From assembly GCA_945870115.1 (NCBI GenBank), contig CAMBRH010000135.1:1-8733 (forward strand): DNA of 8,733 nt, written 5' to 3'. This DNA is from Chitinophaga pinensis. Its GTDB lineage: Bacteria > Bacteroidota > Bacteroidia > Flavobacteriales_D > Crocinitomicaceae. Shown one piece after another: positions 1 through 7,510 of this stretch. How positions within the stretch are numbered: the first letter of the stretch is position 1; every line of letters starts with the position of its first letter. The translations under genes were made by a program, and so were the position numbers. Under the pieces are notes generated by a model. The model did not search any database. It was not told where the DNA came from and saw nothing but the letters and a program-made list of their open reading frames with translations.

Positions 1-1019
1 CCAGTTTGAGTAAAATTCCCTAAAGTAAAACCAAAACCTAAAGAACCCGTACTATCTGAAACTTCCTCTGTTAATTTTAAAATGTCATTTCCAAAATAAG
101 AACTAAAAAATAATTTATTATTTTTATTAATGCTTATGTGTAATTTGGCGTTTAAGTCATAAAAATAAAATGGAATGTCTTGTCCCACGGCTTTTAGAAC
201 TTTGTCAATGTATGACCTCCTTCCAGAAATCATTAATGAAACCTTATCTTTGAAAATTGGGATTTCTAAAGTTAAACGCGATGATAACATTCCAATTCCA
301 CCTGTTCCATGAAATTTTGTTTTGTCACCATCTATTGTTCTAATATCAGTAATGGAAGACAATCTTCCGCTATAATTTGATGGAAAACCACCTTTATAGA
401 TTGTCATTTCTTTGATTACGTCAGGATTGAAAACCGAAAAGAAACCAAATAAATGTCCTGGATTGTAAACTGTTGCTTCATCCACTAAAATTAAATTTTG
501 ATCTCCATCTCCTCCTCGAACAAAGAAATTTGTACCACCTTCTGAACCTCGATTGATTCCAGGTAAAAGTTGTGCCACTTTTAAAACATCCGTTTCTCCG
601 CCAATTGCAGGCAATTCTTTTGCTTTATTGATGTCAAGTCTGAAGACTGAAACTTCTGTGTTTTCAATTAATTCTTCACCAGTTGATTTTTTTGCTGTAA
701 CCGTTATTTCTTGAATGTTCTTGACTTTTGTAATCAAAAAATCCTGCTGAATGTTGGACACTGCAGCAATTTCAATTGTTGTTAGGGGATAATCAGTAGA
801 ATTAATTTGAACTGTATATTTATCTTTTACTGGAACTTGAATTGAAAAAAAACCATATTCATTGGTTAAAACTCCTTTTTTAATTTCAGGAATATACACT
901 TTTGAATAAAGTAAAACCTCTTGACTTTCAACATCTTTTAAGTAGCCAGAAATTGTTATTTCTTCTTGAGCAAAATAAACTGCTGGAAGAAAAAAGAATA
1001 AAATTATTAGATTTTTCAT
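1..1019 (-). CDS. TonB-dependent outer-membrane receptor, N-terminal 339 residues (3' end outside the window)
   Basis: Outer-membrane receptor that would import a ligand using TonB energy; the substrate cannot be told. The reading frame is open from the ATG at 1019 to the left edge, so only the N-terminal part is present. A signal peptide (MKNLIILFFFLPAVYFAQ) is followed by a carboxypeptidase-regulatory-like beta domain (about residues 20-100: ISGYLKD, then LTNEYGFFSIQVP). Next comes a TonB-box-like EITVTAKK near residue 105. The plug domain contains LPGINRGSEGGTNFFVRGGD, then DQNLILVDEATVYNP and YKGGFPSNYSGRLSS (about 150-225), which are classic plug motifs. The end of the window lies in the first barrel strands. 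Its ATG overlaps the stop of the upstream membrane gene by one base (TAATG), so translation is probably coupled and the gene sits in the rpoN operon. Family assignment is secure; the ligand is unknown. Confidence 0.93.
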   Translation of the reverse strand, partial: MKNLIILFFFLPAVYFAQEEITISGYLKDVESQEVLLYSKVYIPEIKKGVLTNEYGFFSIQVPVKDKYTVQINSTDYPLTTIEIAAVSNIQQDFLITKVKNIQEITVTAKKSTGEELIENTEVSVFRLDINKAKELPAIGGETDVLKVAQLLPGINRGSEGGTNFFVRGGDGDQNLILVDEATVYNPGHLFGFFSVFNPDVIKEMTIYKGGFPSNYSGRLSSITDIRTIDGDKTKFHGTGGIGMLSSRLTLEIPIFKDKVSLMISGRRSYIDKVLKAVGQDIPFYFYDLNAKLHISINKNNKLFFSSYFGNDILKLTEEVSDSTGSLGFGFTLGNFTQT

Positions 1020-1675
1020 TAATAAAATTTACTAAAAATAATTACGGCACAAAAAACACTCAAAAAACCAAGTAAAAAACCGTAATAAACTTGTTTTAAT
1101 GTATGTTTGTTTAGGATTAATCTGGCTGACATGATTAATCCAGAAATAATTACTGCAATAACGATAATTTCAAAAGAATATTCTACTTGATTATTAAAAT
1201 AAGCCATTAAAAACCCAACTAACATTCCCGCTCCAATTCCATGAAGGCTAATTTTAGTATATTTATTGATGAATCCAGCTAAGGAAATTCCAACAAAACC
1301 TCCCCAAGGTAGCGCGTAAATTGAAGATGGCAAAATATGATTTGGTGCTTTGACTAATAAAAACAAGGCTAAAATCAAGCAATAAATTGCTGTTATTGCT
1401 AAAGGTATAAAACGTTCTTTTTGATTATCAACTTCAATTGTTGAAATTGCTTTTGAACGCATCAATAAAATTAAAGTAATTCCTGGTGCCAAAAGAGAAA
1501 AAATTGTGAACATTGAAATTACTGCGAATTTATGTCCTTCATCCATCCAAAAAAGAGTATCATTTTGAAAATAACTTTGTTCCACGGATGGAATAAACAT
1601 GGCAATTAACAAAGCATAAATCGGCATTAACAAAGGCAAAAACAACCAAGAAATTACGTGAGCAACATTTTTCAT
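1019..1675 (-). CDS. Seven-helix membrane protein, degenerate PAP2-like (phosphatidic acid phosphatase fold)
   Basis: An integral inner-membrane protein of 218 residues with about seven hydrophobic segments (roughly 8-28, 49-71, 88-109, 119-137, 142-160, 168-185, 197-215). Residues resemble the three PAP2 phosphatase signatures: KERFIP (86-91) for motif 1, KISLHG (141-146, His145) for the PSGH motif, and ARLILNKHTLKQVYYG (184-199) for SRx5Hx3D, with Arg185 and His191 at the correct spacing. The final catalytic Asp is replaced by Gln195 and the PSGH motif is not intact, so activity is doubtful. Members of the PAP2 superfamily act on lipid phosphates such as undecaprenyl pyrophosphate or phosphatidate; that role here is inference. 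The start is the ATG 8 bases after the rpoN stop, and the stop overlaps the TonB receptor start, which places it in the middle of an operon. It could instead be a purely structural membrane protein. Confidence 0.85.
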   Translation of the reverse strand: MKNVAHVISWLFLPLLMPIYALLIAMFIPSVEQSYFQNDTLFWMDEGHKFAVISMFTIFSLLAPGITLILLMRSKAISTIEVDNQKERFIPLAITAIYCLILALFLLVKAPNHILPSSIYALPWGGFVGISLAGFINKYTKISLHGIGAGMLVGFLMAYFNNQVEYSFEIIVIAVIISGLIMSARLILNKHTLKQVYYGFLLGFLSVFCAVIIFSKFY

Positions 1676-1683
1676 AGTAGAAA

Positions 1684-3144
1684 TTATAATTCTTTTCTCA
1701 GACGTGCAACAGGAATATTTAATTGTTCTCGGTATTTAGCGACAGTTCTACGAGCAATATTGTATCCTTTATCGTTCAATAAAACCGCCAAACGATCATC
1801 AGTTAACGGTCGGTCTTTTAATTCTCCTTCAATTGCTTCAGATAAAATTTTCTTAACTTCTCTTGTCGAAACTTCTTCTCCACTATCTGTTGACAATGAT
1901 TCTGAGAAAAAATATTTTAAAGAAAAAACACCATAACTTGTTTGAACGTATTTACTATTTGCAACACGGGAAACAGTTGAAATATCTAAGCCAACCATAT
2001 CAGCAATATCTTTTAAAATCATTGGACGAAGATTTGTTTCATCACCTGTTAAAAAATATTCTTTTTGGTAATTCATAATCGCATCCATCGTGAAAAGCAA
2101 GGTGTTTTGACGTTGTTTAATTGCGTCAATAAACCACTTTGCATTTTCCAATTTTTGTCTTACAAAAGTTACTGCTTCTTTATCTGATTTAGAAGTTTTT
2201 GCTCCTTCTGAATAAGATCGAAGCATGTTTTCATAATCTCTGCTGACTTTTAATTCTGGAGAATTTCTTCCATTGATTGTTAATTCTAATTGGTTTTCAA
2301 ACTCAACAATCTGAAAATCTGGAATTACTTGTTGCATTGATTTTGCAGCTTCTTTCATCGAACCACCTGGTTTTGGATTTAAGCGAATTATTTCATCAAT
2401 TGCTTGTTTTAAATCTTCATCAGCAATTTCTAGTTTCTTTTGAATTTTATCGTAATGCTTTTTAGTAAATTCTTCAAAATGATCTTGTAGAATTTTTTTA
2501 GCCGTAAATAAAGTAATATTTCCTTCTTGCTTGCGTTGAATTTGAAGTAACAAGCATTCTCTCAAATCCCTTGCACCAATTCCAGCTGGATCTAATTCTT
2601 GCACCAAAGAAAGCACTTCTTCAACCTGTTTTTCAGTGACAATTACATTCGCTGAAAAAGCTAAATCATCCACAATTGCTTCAACTTCTCGGTTTAAATA
2701 ACCAGATTCATCTAAATTCCCAATAATTGTATCTGCAATTAGAAATTGATCATCGTCCAAATCCAATAAATGTAATTGTTCAGTCAATTTTTCTTGAAAA
2801 GATTGTTCACCAGAAAGCGGAATTACTCGCTCTTCATCGTCTTTACTTGTATTGTTATTTTGGGTTTTGTAATCAGGTGTGTCGTCATCAAAATAATCTG
2901 AAATATCAAAATCTTCGTTTGAATCGTCGTTGTTATCGTCTTGAAATTCATCATTTTCATTGTCACCAAAATCCTCTTCATCAACCGATTCGTCGCCTTC
3001 CTCTAATGCTGGATTTTCTTCTATTTCTTGTTTGATGCGCTGATCTAACTCCATCGTTGGAACTTGCAACAATTTCATCAACTGAATTTGTTGTGGAGAA
3101 AGTCTTTGTTCAAGTTTTTGAGCTAAATATTGTTTTAGTGCCAT
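1684..3144 (-). CDS. rpoN: RNA polymerase sigma-54 factor (RpoN)
   Basis: Sigma-54 directs RNA polymerase to -24/-12 promoters and needs an AAA+ enhancer-binding activator to open them. All parts of the family are visible in 486 residues. Region I (1-47) is rich in Gln and Leu (LEQRLSPQQIQLMKLLQVPT, ending EIEENPALE). Region II is a very acidic linker (about 48-92, mostly D, E and N). The core-binding domain holds LDPAGIGARDLRECLLLQ (about 184-201) and LNPKPGG (255-261). The helix-turn-helix lies near 385-405 (LDISTVSRVANSKYVQT), and the RpoN box ARRTVAKYRE is at 464-473, close to the C-terminus. I chose the ATG at 3144, giving MALKQYLAQ. An in-frame TTG nine bases upstream would add only MRT and lies inside the promoter element. 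The two downstream genes follow closely. No activator gene lies in the window. Confidence 0.97.
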   Translation of the reverse strand: MALKQYLAQKLEQRLSPQQIQLMKLLQVPTMELDQRIKQEIEENPALEEGDESVDEEDFGDNENDEFQDDNNDDSNEDFDISDYFDDDTPDYKTQNNNTSKDDEERVIPLSGEQSFQEKLTEQLHLLDLDDDQFLIADTIIGNLDESGYLNREVEAIVDDLAFSANVIVTEKQVEEVLSLVQELDPAGIGARDLRECLLLQIQRKQEGNITLFTAKKILQDHFEEFTKKHYDKIQKKLEIADEDLKQAIDEIIRLNPKPGGSMKEAAKSMQQVIPDFQIVEFENQLELTINGRNSPELKVSRDYENMLRSYSEGAKTSKSDKEAVTFVRQKLENAKWFIDAIKQRQNTLLFTMDAIMNYQKEYFLTGDETNLRPMILKDIADMVGLDISTVSRVANSKYVQTSYGVFSLKYFFSESLSTDSGEEVSTREVKKILSEAIEGELKDRPLTDDRLAVLLNDKGYNIARRTVAKYREQLNIPVARLRKEL

Positions 3145-3158
3145 AGTACGCAAATATA
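3145..3158 (-). promoter_or_regulatory. Bacteroidota -7 promoter element for rpoN, with possible leaderless start
   Basis: On the minus strand TATATTTG (3158 to 3151) matches the Bacteroidota -7 consensus TAnnTTTG exactly. Only six bases (CGTACT) separate it from the ATG of rpoN at 3144. In this phylum transcription starts a few bases after this element, so the transcript would begin at or next to the start codon. I see no clear TTG -33 element at the usual spacing, which lowers confidence. Confidence 0.6.
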
Positions 3159-3267
3159 GAAAATAAATTTTAAGAATTTAAAAATATTTTCAAAACACAT
3201 CTAGACATAGTTTTTTAATTTTCTATACCTAGAAATTAATCTCAATTATTAATATTTAAATTAGATT
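3159..3267. other. AT-rich intergenic spacer between asnS and rpoN
   Basis: This spacer follows the asnS stop and precedes the rpoN promoter element. It has no open frame. A weak hairpin, TTTCTA (3220-3225) pairing with TAGAAA (3230-3235) across a four-base loop, is present, but on the asnS transcript it is followed by an A-rich run, not a T tract. It is therefore not a convincing intrinsic terminator. Read-through from asnS into rpoN is possible. Confidence 0.5.
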
Positions 3268-4719
3268 TTAAAACTCAGCGTTTTTTGGAGTTCTTGGAAA
3301 AGGAATTACGTCGCGAATATTTGACATTCCTGTAACAAACATAACCATTCTTTCAAATCCTAAACCAAAACCTGCATGAGGAACTGTTCCAAATTTACGT
3401 GTTTCCAAATACCAAGATAATTCTTCTTCGTGGATATTGAAATCAACTAATTTTTGTTTTAAAACATCCAATCTTTCTTCCCTTTGAGATCCACCAATCA
3501 TTTCACCTATTCCTGGAAATAAAATATCCATTGCTGCAACTGTTTGTTTTCCAGCTTCACAATTATCATTTTGACGCATGTAAAAAGCCTTGAATGATGC
3601 TGGATAATCTGTAATGATTACTGGACGTTTGAATTCTTTTTCAACCAAATAACGTTCGTGTTCTGATTGTAAATCTGTCCCCCAATTTACGTCGTATTTG
3701 AATTTTTTCTTTTTATAATGATTTGAATTTACTAAAATTTCAATTGCTTCCGTATAAGTAATTCGTTTGAAATCATTTTGAGTAACAAAAGTTAAACGTT
3801 CAATTAAAGTCATTTCTGCTCTTTCATTTACAGGTTTTGAACTTTGTTCAGCTGCTTCTCTTTCTGACAAAAATTTCAAATCATCTGCAAAATTATCCAT
3901 GATGTAATTGCAAATGTATTTTAGCATTTCTTCGGCTAAATCCATGTTGTCAACAATGTCATTGAAAGCCACTTCAGGTTCAATCATCCAAAATTCAGCT
4001 AAATGACGTGAAGTATTTGAATTTTCTGCTCTAAATGTTGGTCCGAAAGTATAAACTTGACCCAAAGCTAAGGCTCCAAGTTCTGCTTCTAATTGTCCAG
4101 AAACAGTTAAATTAACTTGTTTTCCGAAAAAATCTTCTGAAAAATCTACGGTTCCATCTTCATTTAAAGGTGGATTTTTTGGGTCTAAAGTTGAAACACG
4201 AAACATTTCGCCCGCACCTTCAGCATCTGATCCAGTAATGATTGGCGTATGTAAATAGTAAAAACCTTTATCGTTGAAAAATTTATGAATAGCAAAGGAA
4301 ACTCCGTGACGAATTCTAAAAACTGCTCCAAAAACATTTGTTCTAAAACGTAAATGAGCTTGTTCTCTCAAGAATTCCAAACTGTGTTTCTTTGGTTGCA
4401 TCACCGTTTTTTGAACATCATCAGGATTTGCTTCCCCAATAATTTCTATTTCAGAAACTTGTAATTCAATGGATTGTCCAGCGCCTTGAGATTCAACCAA
4501 AGTTCCAGTTAAACCAACAGAAGCTCCAGTTGTGATTTTCTTTAAAACCGCTTCATCAAAACTTTCAAAATCGACAACTGCCTGGATATTATTAATCGTA
4601 GAACCATCATTTATTTGAATAAATCGGTTACTTCTAAAAGCTCTAACCCAGCCTTTAACAATGATTTTATCTCCAACTTGAGATGATTTTAATACCTCTG
4701 CAATTTTAATTCTTTTCAT
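3268..4719 (-). CDS. asnS: Asparaginyl-tRNA synthetase (EC 6.1.1.22)
   Basis: A cytoplasmic class IIb enzyme that joins asparagine to tRNA(Asn) using ATP. At 483 residues it is slightly longer than the E. coli enzyme. An N-terminal OB-fold anticodon-binding domain (about 1-100; VKGWVRAFR at 21-29, FIQINDGS at 33-40) is followed by the hinge and the catalytic domain starting near HLRFRT (122-127). Class II motif 2 is FRAENSNTSRHLAEFWMIEP (229-248) and motif 3 is GFGLGFERMVMF (450-461). GEMIGGSQREERLD (405-418) is also present. The C-terminus NIRDVIPFPRTP is typical. The combination SGQLEAELGALALGQVYTFG (207-226) with HLAEFWMIEPE favours AsnRS over AspRS, although the two are relatives. The start is an ATG with no Shine-Dalgarno sequence but with a -7 promoter element about 28 bases upstream. 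It is divergent from the secreted-protein operon on its right. Confidence 0.97.
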   Translation of the reverse strand: MKRIKIAEVLKSSQVGDKIIVKGWVRAFRSNRFIQINDGSTINNIQAVVDFESFDEAVLKKITTGASVGLTGTLVESQGAGQSIELQVSEIEIIGEANPDDVQKTVMQPKKHSLEFLREQAHLRFRTNVFGAVFRIRHGVSFAIHKFFNDKGFYYLHTPIITGSDAEGAGEMFRVSTLDPKNPPLNEDGTVDFSEDFFGKQVNLTVSGQLEAELGALALGQVYTFGPTFRAENSNTSRHLAEFWMIEPEVAFNDIVDNMDLAEEMLKYICNYIMDNFADDLKFLSEREAAEQSSKPVNERAEMTLIERLTFVTQNDFKRITYTEAIEILVNSNHYKKKKFKYDVNWGTDLQSEHERYLVEKEFKRPVIITDYPASFKAFYMRQNDNCEAGKQTVAAMDILFPGIGEMIGGSQREERLDVLKQKLVDFNIHEEELSWYLETRKFGTVPHAGFGLGFERMVMFVTGMSNIRDVIPFPRTPKNAEF

Positions 4720-4747
4720 TTTGTGCTTTTCTAAAAATTTTAAGACA

Positions 4748-4755
4748 CAAAGTTA
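4748..4755 (-). promoter_or_regulatory. Bacteroidota -7 promoter element for asnS
   Basis: TAACTTTG on the minus strand (4755 to 4748) fits the TAnnTTTG consensus. It lies 28 bases before the asnS ATG, which would leave a leader of about 20 bases. No good TTG -33 element is seen upstream, so the call rests on the -7 box and its position. Confidence 0.55.
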
Positions 4756-4819
4756 ATGAAATATTTGAAGTTAGGAAACATTGAATTTTTGAATTGTTTT
4801 AGATTTTGAACCTTTTTTT

Positions 4820-4829
4820 TATTTGTTTG
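4820..4829 (+). promoter_or_regulatory. Possible weak -7 element for the secreted-protein operon
   Basis: The plus-strand run TATTTGTTTG contains TTTGTTTG (4822-4829), which matches TAnnTTTG at five of six fixed positions and lies 11 bases before the ATG at 4841. TTG triplets at 4794-4796 and 4806-4808 are not at ideal -33 spacing. The 121-base divergent gap with asnS must contain the promoter for this operon, but this exact site is tentative. Confidence 0.25.
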
Positions 4830-4840
4830 TACAACAATTT

Positions 4841-5467
4841 ATGAAATTAATCACGCTCATATTGTTAACATTTTATTTAAATTTATTTTGCTTTTCCCAA
4901 GAAAGTTCTATTGACTTTCAAATAATTGATATTAGTGAGAAAATAAAGGAAATTGAAATAAAAGAAAGTTTGAAAGATACTTCAATAAAGGTTTTTTGTT
5001 ACAAAAATGATGGTACAGGACTTCAACCAATTATTGACAAAAATTTTGGATTTACTAAGATACCTATACAATTTAATATAAGTGTAAAAACTGAAAGTGA
5101 ATACATGCGAGAAAGACAAGAATTTGATCAATCAATTATTGTTTTTAAGAGGAATGATAGTATTGTTAAAATTAGAATTCCTGATAAATCTGGGAGGGGA
5201 ATAACTCTACCCTCAGAATTTTATTTTGAAAAAAATAAATTAATTTTTGCAAAAGAAAATTTTTGGGAGATGTCAAGAATGGGTTCTTGTGGAGAAATGT
5301 TAGTCGAAAATAAATATTATGTTTTTGAAAACAAATTATTTTTACAAATAACAAAAGAACAAGAATTTAACTGTTATCAAAACACATTTGATTTTGAAAA
5401 TTTAATTAAAAGTCTAAATAATTACTTAAACTTGTTGAATTTTAATCAATTAGAAGTTAAACTATAA
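4841..5467 (+). CDS. Secreted protein of unknown function, 208 aa, first gene of the cassette
   Basis: I do not recognise this protein. It starts with a clear signal peptide (MKLITLILLTFYLNLFCFSQ), probably cleaved by signal peptidase I after CFS; there is no proper lipobox, so it is unlikely to be a lipoprotein. The mature part is mixed alpha/beta with many alternating hydrophobic residues, suggesting beta strands (KIPIQFNISVKTES, SIIVFKRNDSIVKIRIP). Three cysteines follow in the mature chain at 53, 150 and 178; 150 lies in RMGSCGEML and 178 in FNCYQN, and they could form disulfides in the periplasm. The C-terminus NLIKSLNNYLNLLNF looks like an amphipathic helix. An in-frame TTG at 4823 would add six residues that spoil the signal peptide, so ATG 4841 is preferred. 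The next gene begins six bases after its stop, so they are very likely co-transcribed. It shares no obvious motif with the three genes that follow. Confidence 0.8.
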   Translation: MKLITLILLTFYLNLFCFSQESSIDFQIIDISEKIKEIEIKESLKDTSIKVFCYKNDGTGLQPIIDKNFGFTKIPIQFNISVKTESEYMRERQEFDQSIIVFKRNDSIVKIRIPDKSGRGITLPSEFYFEKNKLIFAKENFWEMSRMGSCGEMLVENKYYVFENKLFLQITKEQEFNCYQNTFDFENLIKSLNNYLNLLNFNQLEVKL

Positions 5468-5473
5468 AAAAAC

Positions 5474-6469
5474 ATGAAGAAAATACATTTAATCATCGCA
5501 ACAATTATCATCTTTTCAAATTTTGGTTTCTCAAAAGAATTAAAAGAAAGTTTACCAAATTATACTATTGTTTCAGAAAAATTTGATTCTAAAATTCCAA
5601 TTAACAAATATGTTTTTGAAGGAAAAATTATAGATAAAAACACCCAAGAAATTCTTAAAAACATCGATATTTTTTACGGAGAAAACGAAAAAGAGAAAGT
5701 TCTTTCAAAAAATGGTTTTTTTAAACTTACATTAAACTTGGATAAACAACAAATACTTTTCAGAACGACAGATTTGCATCGAACTGATATTTATGGTTTG
5801 AATGCAAAATCTCAACATAGAATGAATGTAATTATTTACATAGATCGAGACGAAGAAAGATTTATAAAAATGACTGAAAAGCCAGTACTTTATGCTTACA
5901 ATCCAAGAGATTTAGATTTATTAATTAATTTAAAAGCAAATGGAAAACTAAAATTCACTTATCCACAAATTTCTGAGACAAATTCTTGGGAAATGAAATT
6001 AAAAAACAATCATTTTATGGATCAAAAAGGAAATGAATATCCTTATCTTTTTTGGGATTCTGAACAAAAAGACATCAATATTTCAAAAAGTGAAAATAAT
6101 TTGTCTGGAGCAATTTTGCGAAAAGAAAATGTTGTTACATATTTAGATTCTGTTTTGTCAGAAGTTGGATTTAATTCGCAAGAAAAAACAGATTTCATTA
6201 CGTATTGGGGACCAAGATTGGTTCAAACAGAATTTTGCTTTGTTCAATTTCAAACGCAACATGAATGTTCACAATTTGCTGAATACGAAATTTCGCCAAA
6301 ACCTGATAACTTTAACCGTTTGTATATTCTTTTTTCTGGCTTTGAGTATTTTCCCACAAATTTTTCTGTAACTTCACAAAAACTTCTACCATTTAAAAGA
6401 CAAGATTTCAATTTATTAGAATGGGGTGGAGTTGAAGTAAATAATGAAACTATAAATCAAAATTTATAA
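5474..6469 (+). CDS. Secreted two-domain protein with KPVxYxY / LEWGG domain, paralogue 1
   Basis: Exported protein of unknown function, 331 aa. The signal peptide ends about residue 20 (SNFGFS, then KE). A small beta domain (about 45-125) resembles the carboxypeptidase regulatory-like fold, with FEGKIIDKNTQEILKNIDI and then KNGFFKLTLN. The C-terminal domain carries, in order, KPVLYAY (136-142), KLKFTYP (158-164), SWEM (171-174), YPYLFWD (189-195), GFNSQEKTDFITYWGP (232-247), ISPKP (273-277) with NRLYILF (281-287), and LLEWGG (314-319). I recall this motif order from widespread uncharacterised bacterial proteins, usually as KPVIYLYP. Cysteines at 255 and 265; the second is shared with both paralogues. 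Its ATG is six bases after the preceding stop and its own stop is one base before the next ATG. No Shine-Dalgarno sequence, only A-rich DNA. The family is likely real; function cannot be stated. Confidence 0.85.
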   Translation: MKKIHLIIATIIIFSNFGFSKELKESLPNYTIVSEKFDSKIPINKYVFEGKIIDKNTQEILKNIDIFYGENEKEKVLSKNGFFKLTLNLDKQQILFRTTDLHRTDIYGLNAKSQHRMNVIIYIDRDEERFIKMTEKPVLYAYNPRDLDLLINLKANGKLKFTYPQISETNSWEMKLKNNHFMDQKGNEYPYLFWDSEQKDINISKSENNLSGAILRKENVVTYLDSVLSEVGFNSQEKTDFITYWGPRLVQTEFCFVQFQTQHECSQFAEYEISPKPDNFNRLYILFSGFEYFPTNFSVTSQKLLPFKRQDFNLLEWGGVEVNNETINQNL

Positions 6470-6470
6470 A

Positions 6471-7499
6471 ATGAAAAAAATAATCTATTTATTTTTCCTG
6501 CTTTTTTCAAGTTTTTCTTTTTCAAAAGAGTTGATGCCTGAAAGAGCACCTTTTGAAATAATTTCAGATACTTATGAATCGGGAATTACAAAAGGAAGAT
6601 GCATTATCGAAGGAACAATTTATGATGCCGAAACAAATAAAATTTTAACTGATGTAACTATTTTGTCTGGCACAAAAAAATATCAAAATGATAAAACTGG
6701 TAAGTTTAAATTTTCTCAAAAAATAAGTGTGAAATATTTAAATTTTAGTAGGATTTTTTACACAGATTCTTATATCGAAGATTATGCTTTCAAATCAAAA
6801 CACCGAATAAAAGTAAATATTTATTTGCAAAATCAGCAAAGTGAAAGACATTTTAATGTCAAAAAGCCAGTTATTTATTGTTATTCAGATAAAGATTTAG
6901 ATTTTCGATTTCAACTAAAACCAAAAGGTGATTTGATATTTCATTATCCAAAATTATTTGTAGGTGAAGAAATGATTAATCCATATGGCCAAACAAAACC
7001 AACTTATACGTGGAACATGAGTTTGAAAAATAATAAATTGTTCGAAAATGACACTACTGAACTGCCTTATTTATTTTGGGAAAGTCGACAAACTGGAATT
7101 ACATTTGATAAAACTTCAAATAATGAATTTAAAGGAAGCTTAGTTTGGAAAAAAAATTTAGTAGATTATTTAGATTCAACTTTAACCGAAATAGGTTTTA
7201 ATTCCCAAGAAAAAACTGATTTTATTACTTTTTGGGGTCCTCAAATGTGGGAATATAATTATTATTTCATTCAATTTCTTCAAGATGAAGAATGTCAAAA
7301 ATTTGCAAATTATGAAATTGAGCCAAAACCTCAAAAAGTAAATCGAATTTACATGCTATTTCATGGTTCAGATAAATACCCTTATGATTTTAAATATCAA
7401 AAACAAGTTGTAAAACCACTTATTAGAAAAGGTTTTTATTTGCTTGATTGGGGAGGAATTGATTTAACTGAAAGTGAACAAATTATTATCGAAAATTAA
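6471..7499 (+). CDS. Secreted two-domain protein with KPVxYxY / LDWGG domain, paralogue 2
   Basis: Second member of the tandem set, 342 aa, closest to paralogue 1 by eye. The signal peptide is MKKIIYLFFLLFSSFSFS, then KE. The beta domain is the clearest of the three: IIEGTIYDAETNKILTDVTI (45-64) then DKTGKFKFSQ, the G.v.D..T...L..v.I pattern of carboxypeptidase-regulatory-like domains. C-terminal motifs: KPVIYCY (132-138), LIFHYP (155-160), WNM (181-183), LPYLFWES (198-205), GFNSQEKTDFITFWGP (242-257), IEPKP (283-287), NRIYMLF (291-297), LLDWGG (324-329). About twelve extra residues (EEMINPYGQTKPTY) sit between HYP and WNM compared with paralogue 1. Cysteines at 44, 137 and 275; Cys44 (KGRC) matches Cys51 of paralogue 3 and Cys275 is shared by all three. 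It starts one base after the upstream stop, so translation is probably coupled. Function unknown. Confidence 0.85.
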   Translation: MKKIIYLFFLLFSSFSFSKELMPERAPFEIISDTYESGITKGRCIIEGTIYDAETNKILTDVTILSGTKKYQNDKTGKFKFSQKISVKYLNFSRIFYTDSYIEDYAFKSKHRIKVNIYLQNQQSERHFNVKKPVIYCYSDKDLDFRFQLKPKGDLIFHYPKLFVGEEMINPYGQTKPTYTWNMSLKNNKLFENDTTELPYLFWESRQTGITFDKTSNNEFKGSLVWKKNLVDYLDSTLTEIGFNSQEKTDFITFWGPQMWEYNYYFIQFLQDEECQKFANYEIEPKPQKVNRIYMLFHGSDKYPYDFKYQKQVVKPLIRKGFYLLDWGGIDLTESEQIIIEN

Positions 7500-7510
7500 A
7501 ATTTACAATT

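Noticed and set aside
1658..3035. Plus-strand open frames opposite rpoN and its neighbour (for example 1658-1936, 1863-2078, 2277-2465, 2727-3035)
   Set aside because: They lie antisense to rpoN, whose full domain set is clear, and their translations look like low-complexity shadows of it with no domain or start signal.
3145..3153. TTG start for rpoN giving three extra residues (MRT)
   Set aside because: ATG at 3144 gives the standard MALKQ-type N-terminus and the TTG falls inside the -7 promoter element.
3220..3235. Hairpin TTTCTA / TAGAAA as an intrinsic terminator of asnS
   Set aside because: The six-base AT-rich stem is weak and no T tract follows it on the asnS strand.
4811..4820. T-run in the asnS divergent region as a terminator
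   Set aside because: No stem precedes it and it lies upstream of both divergent genes, where no terminator is expected.
4823..4840. TTG start giving MFVQQF before the signal peptide of the 208-aa protein
   Set aside because: The ATG at 4841 gives a standard signal peptide beginning MKL; the extension is unnecessary and overlaps the possible promoter.
5172..5354. Minus-strand open frame of 60 codons
   Set aside because: It is antisense to the 208-aa secreted protein and has no recognisable features.
6165..6371. Second-frame open frame of 68 codons within paralogue 1
   Set aside because: It overlaps the most conserved motif of the real gene and is an out-of-frame shadow.
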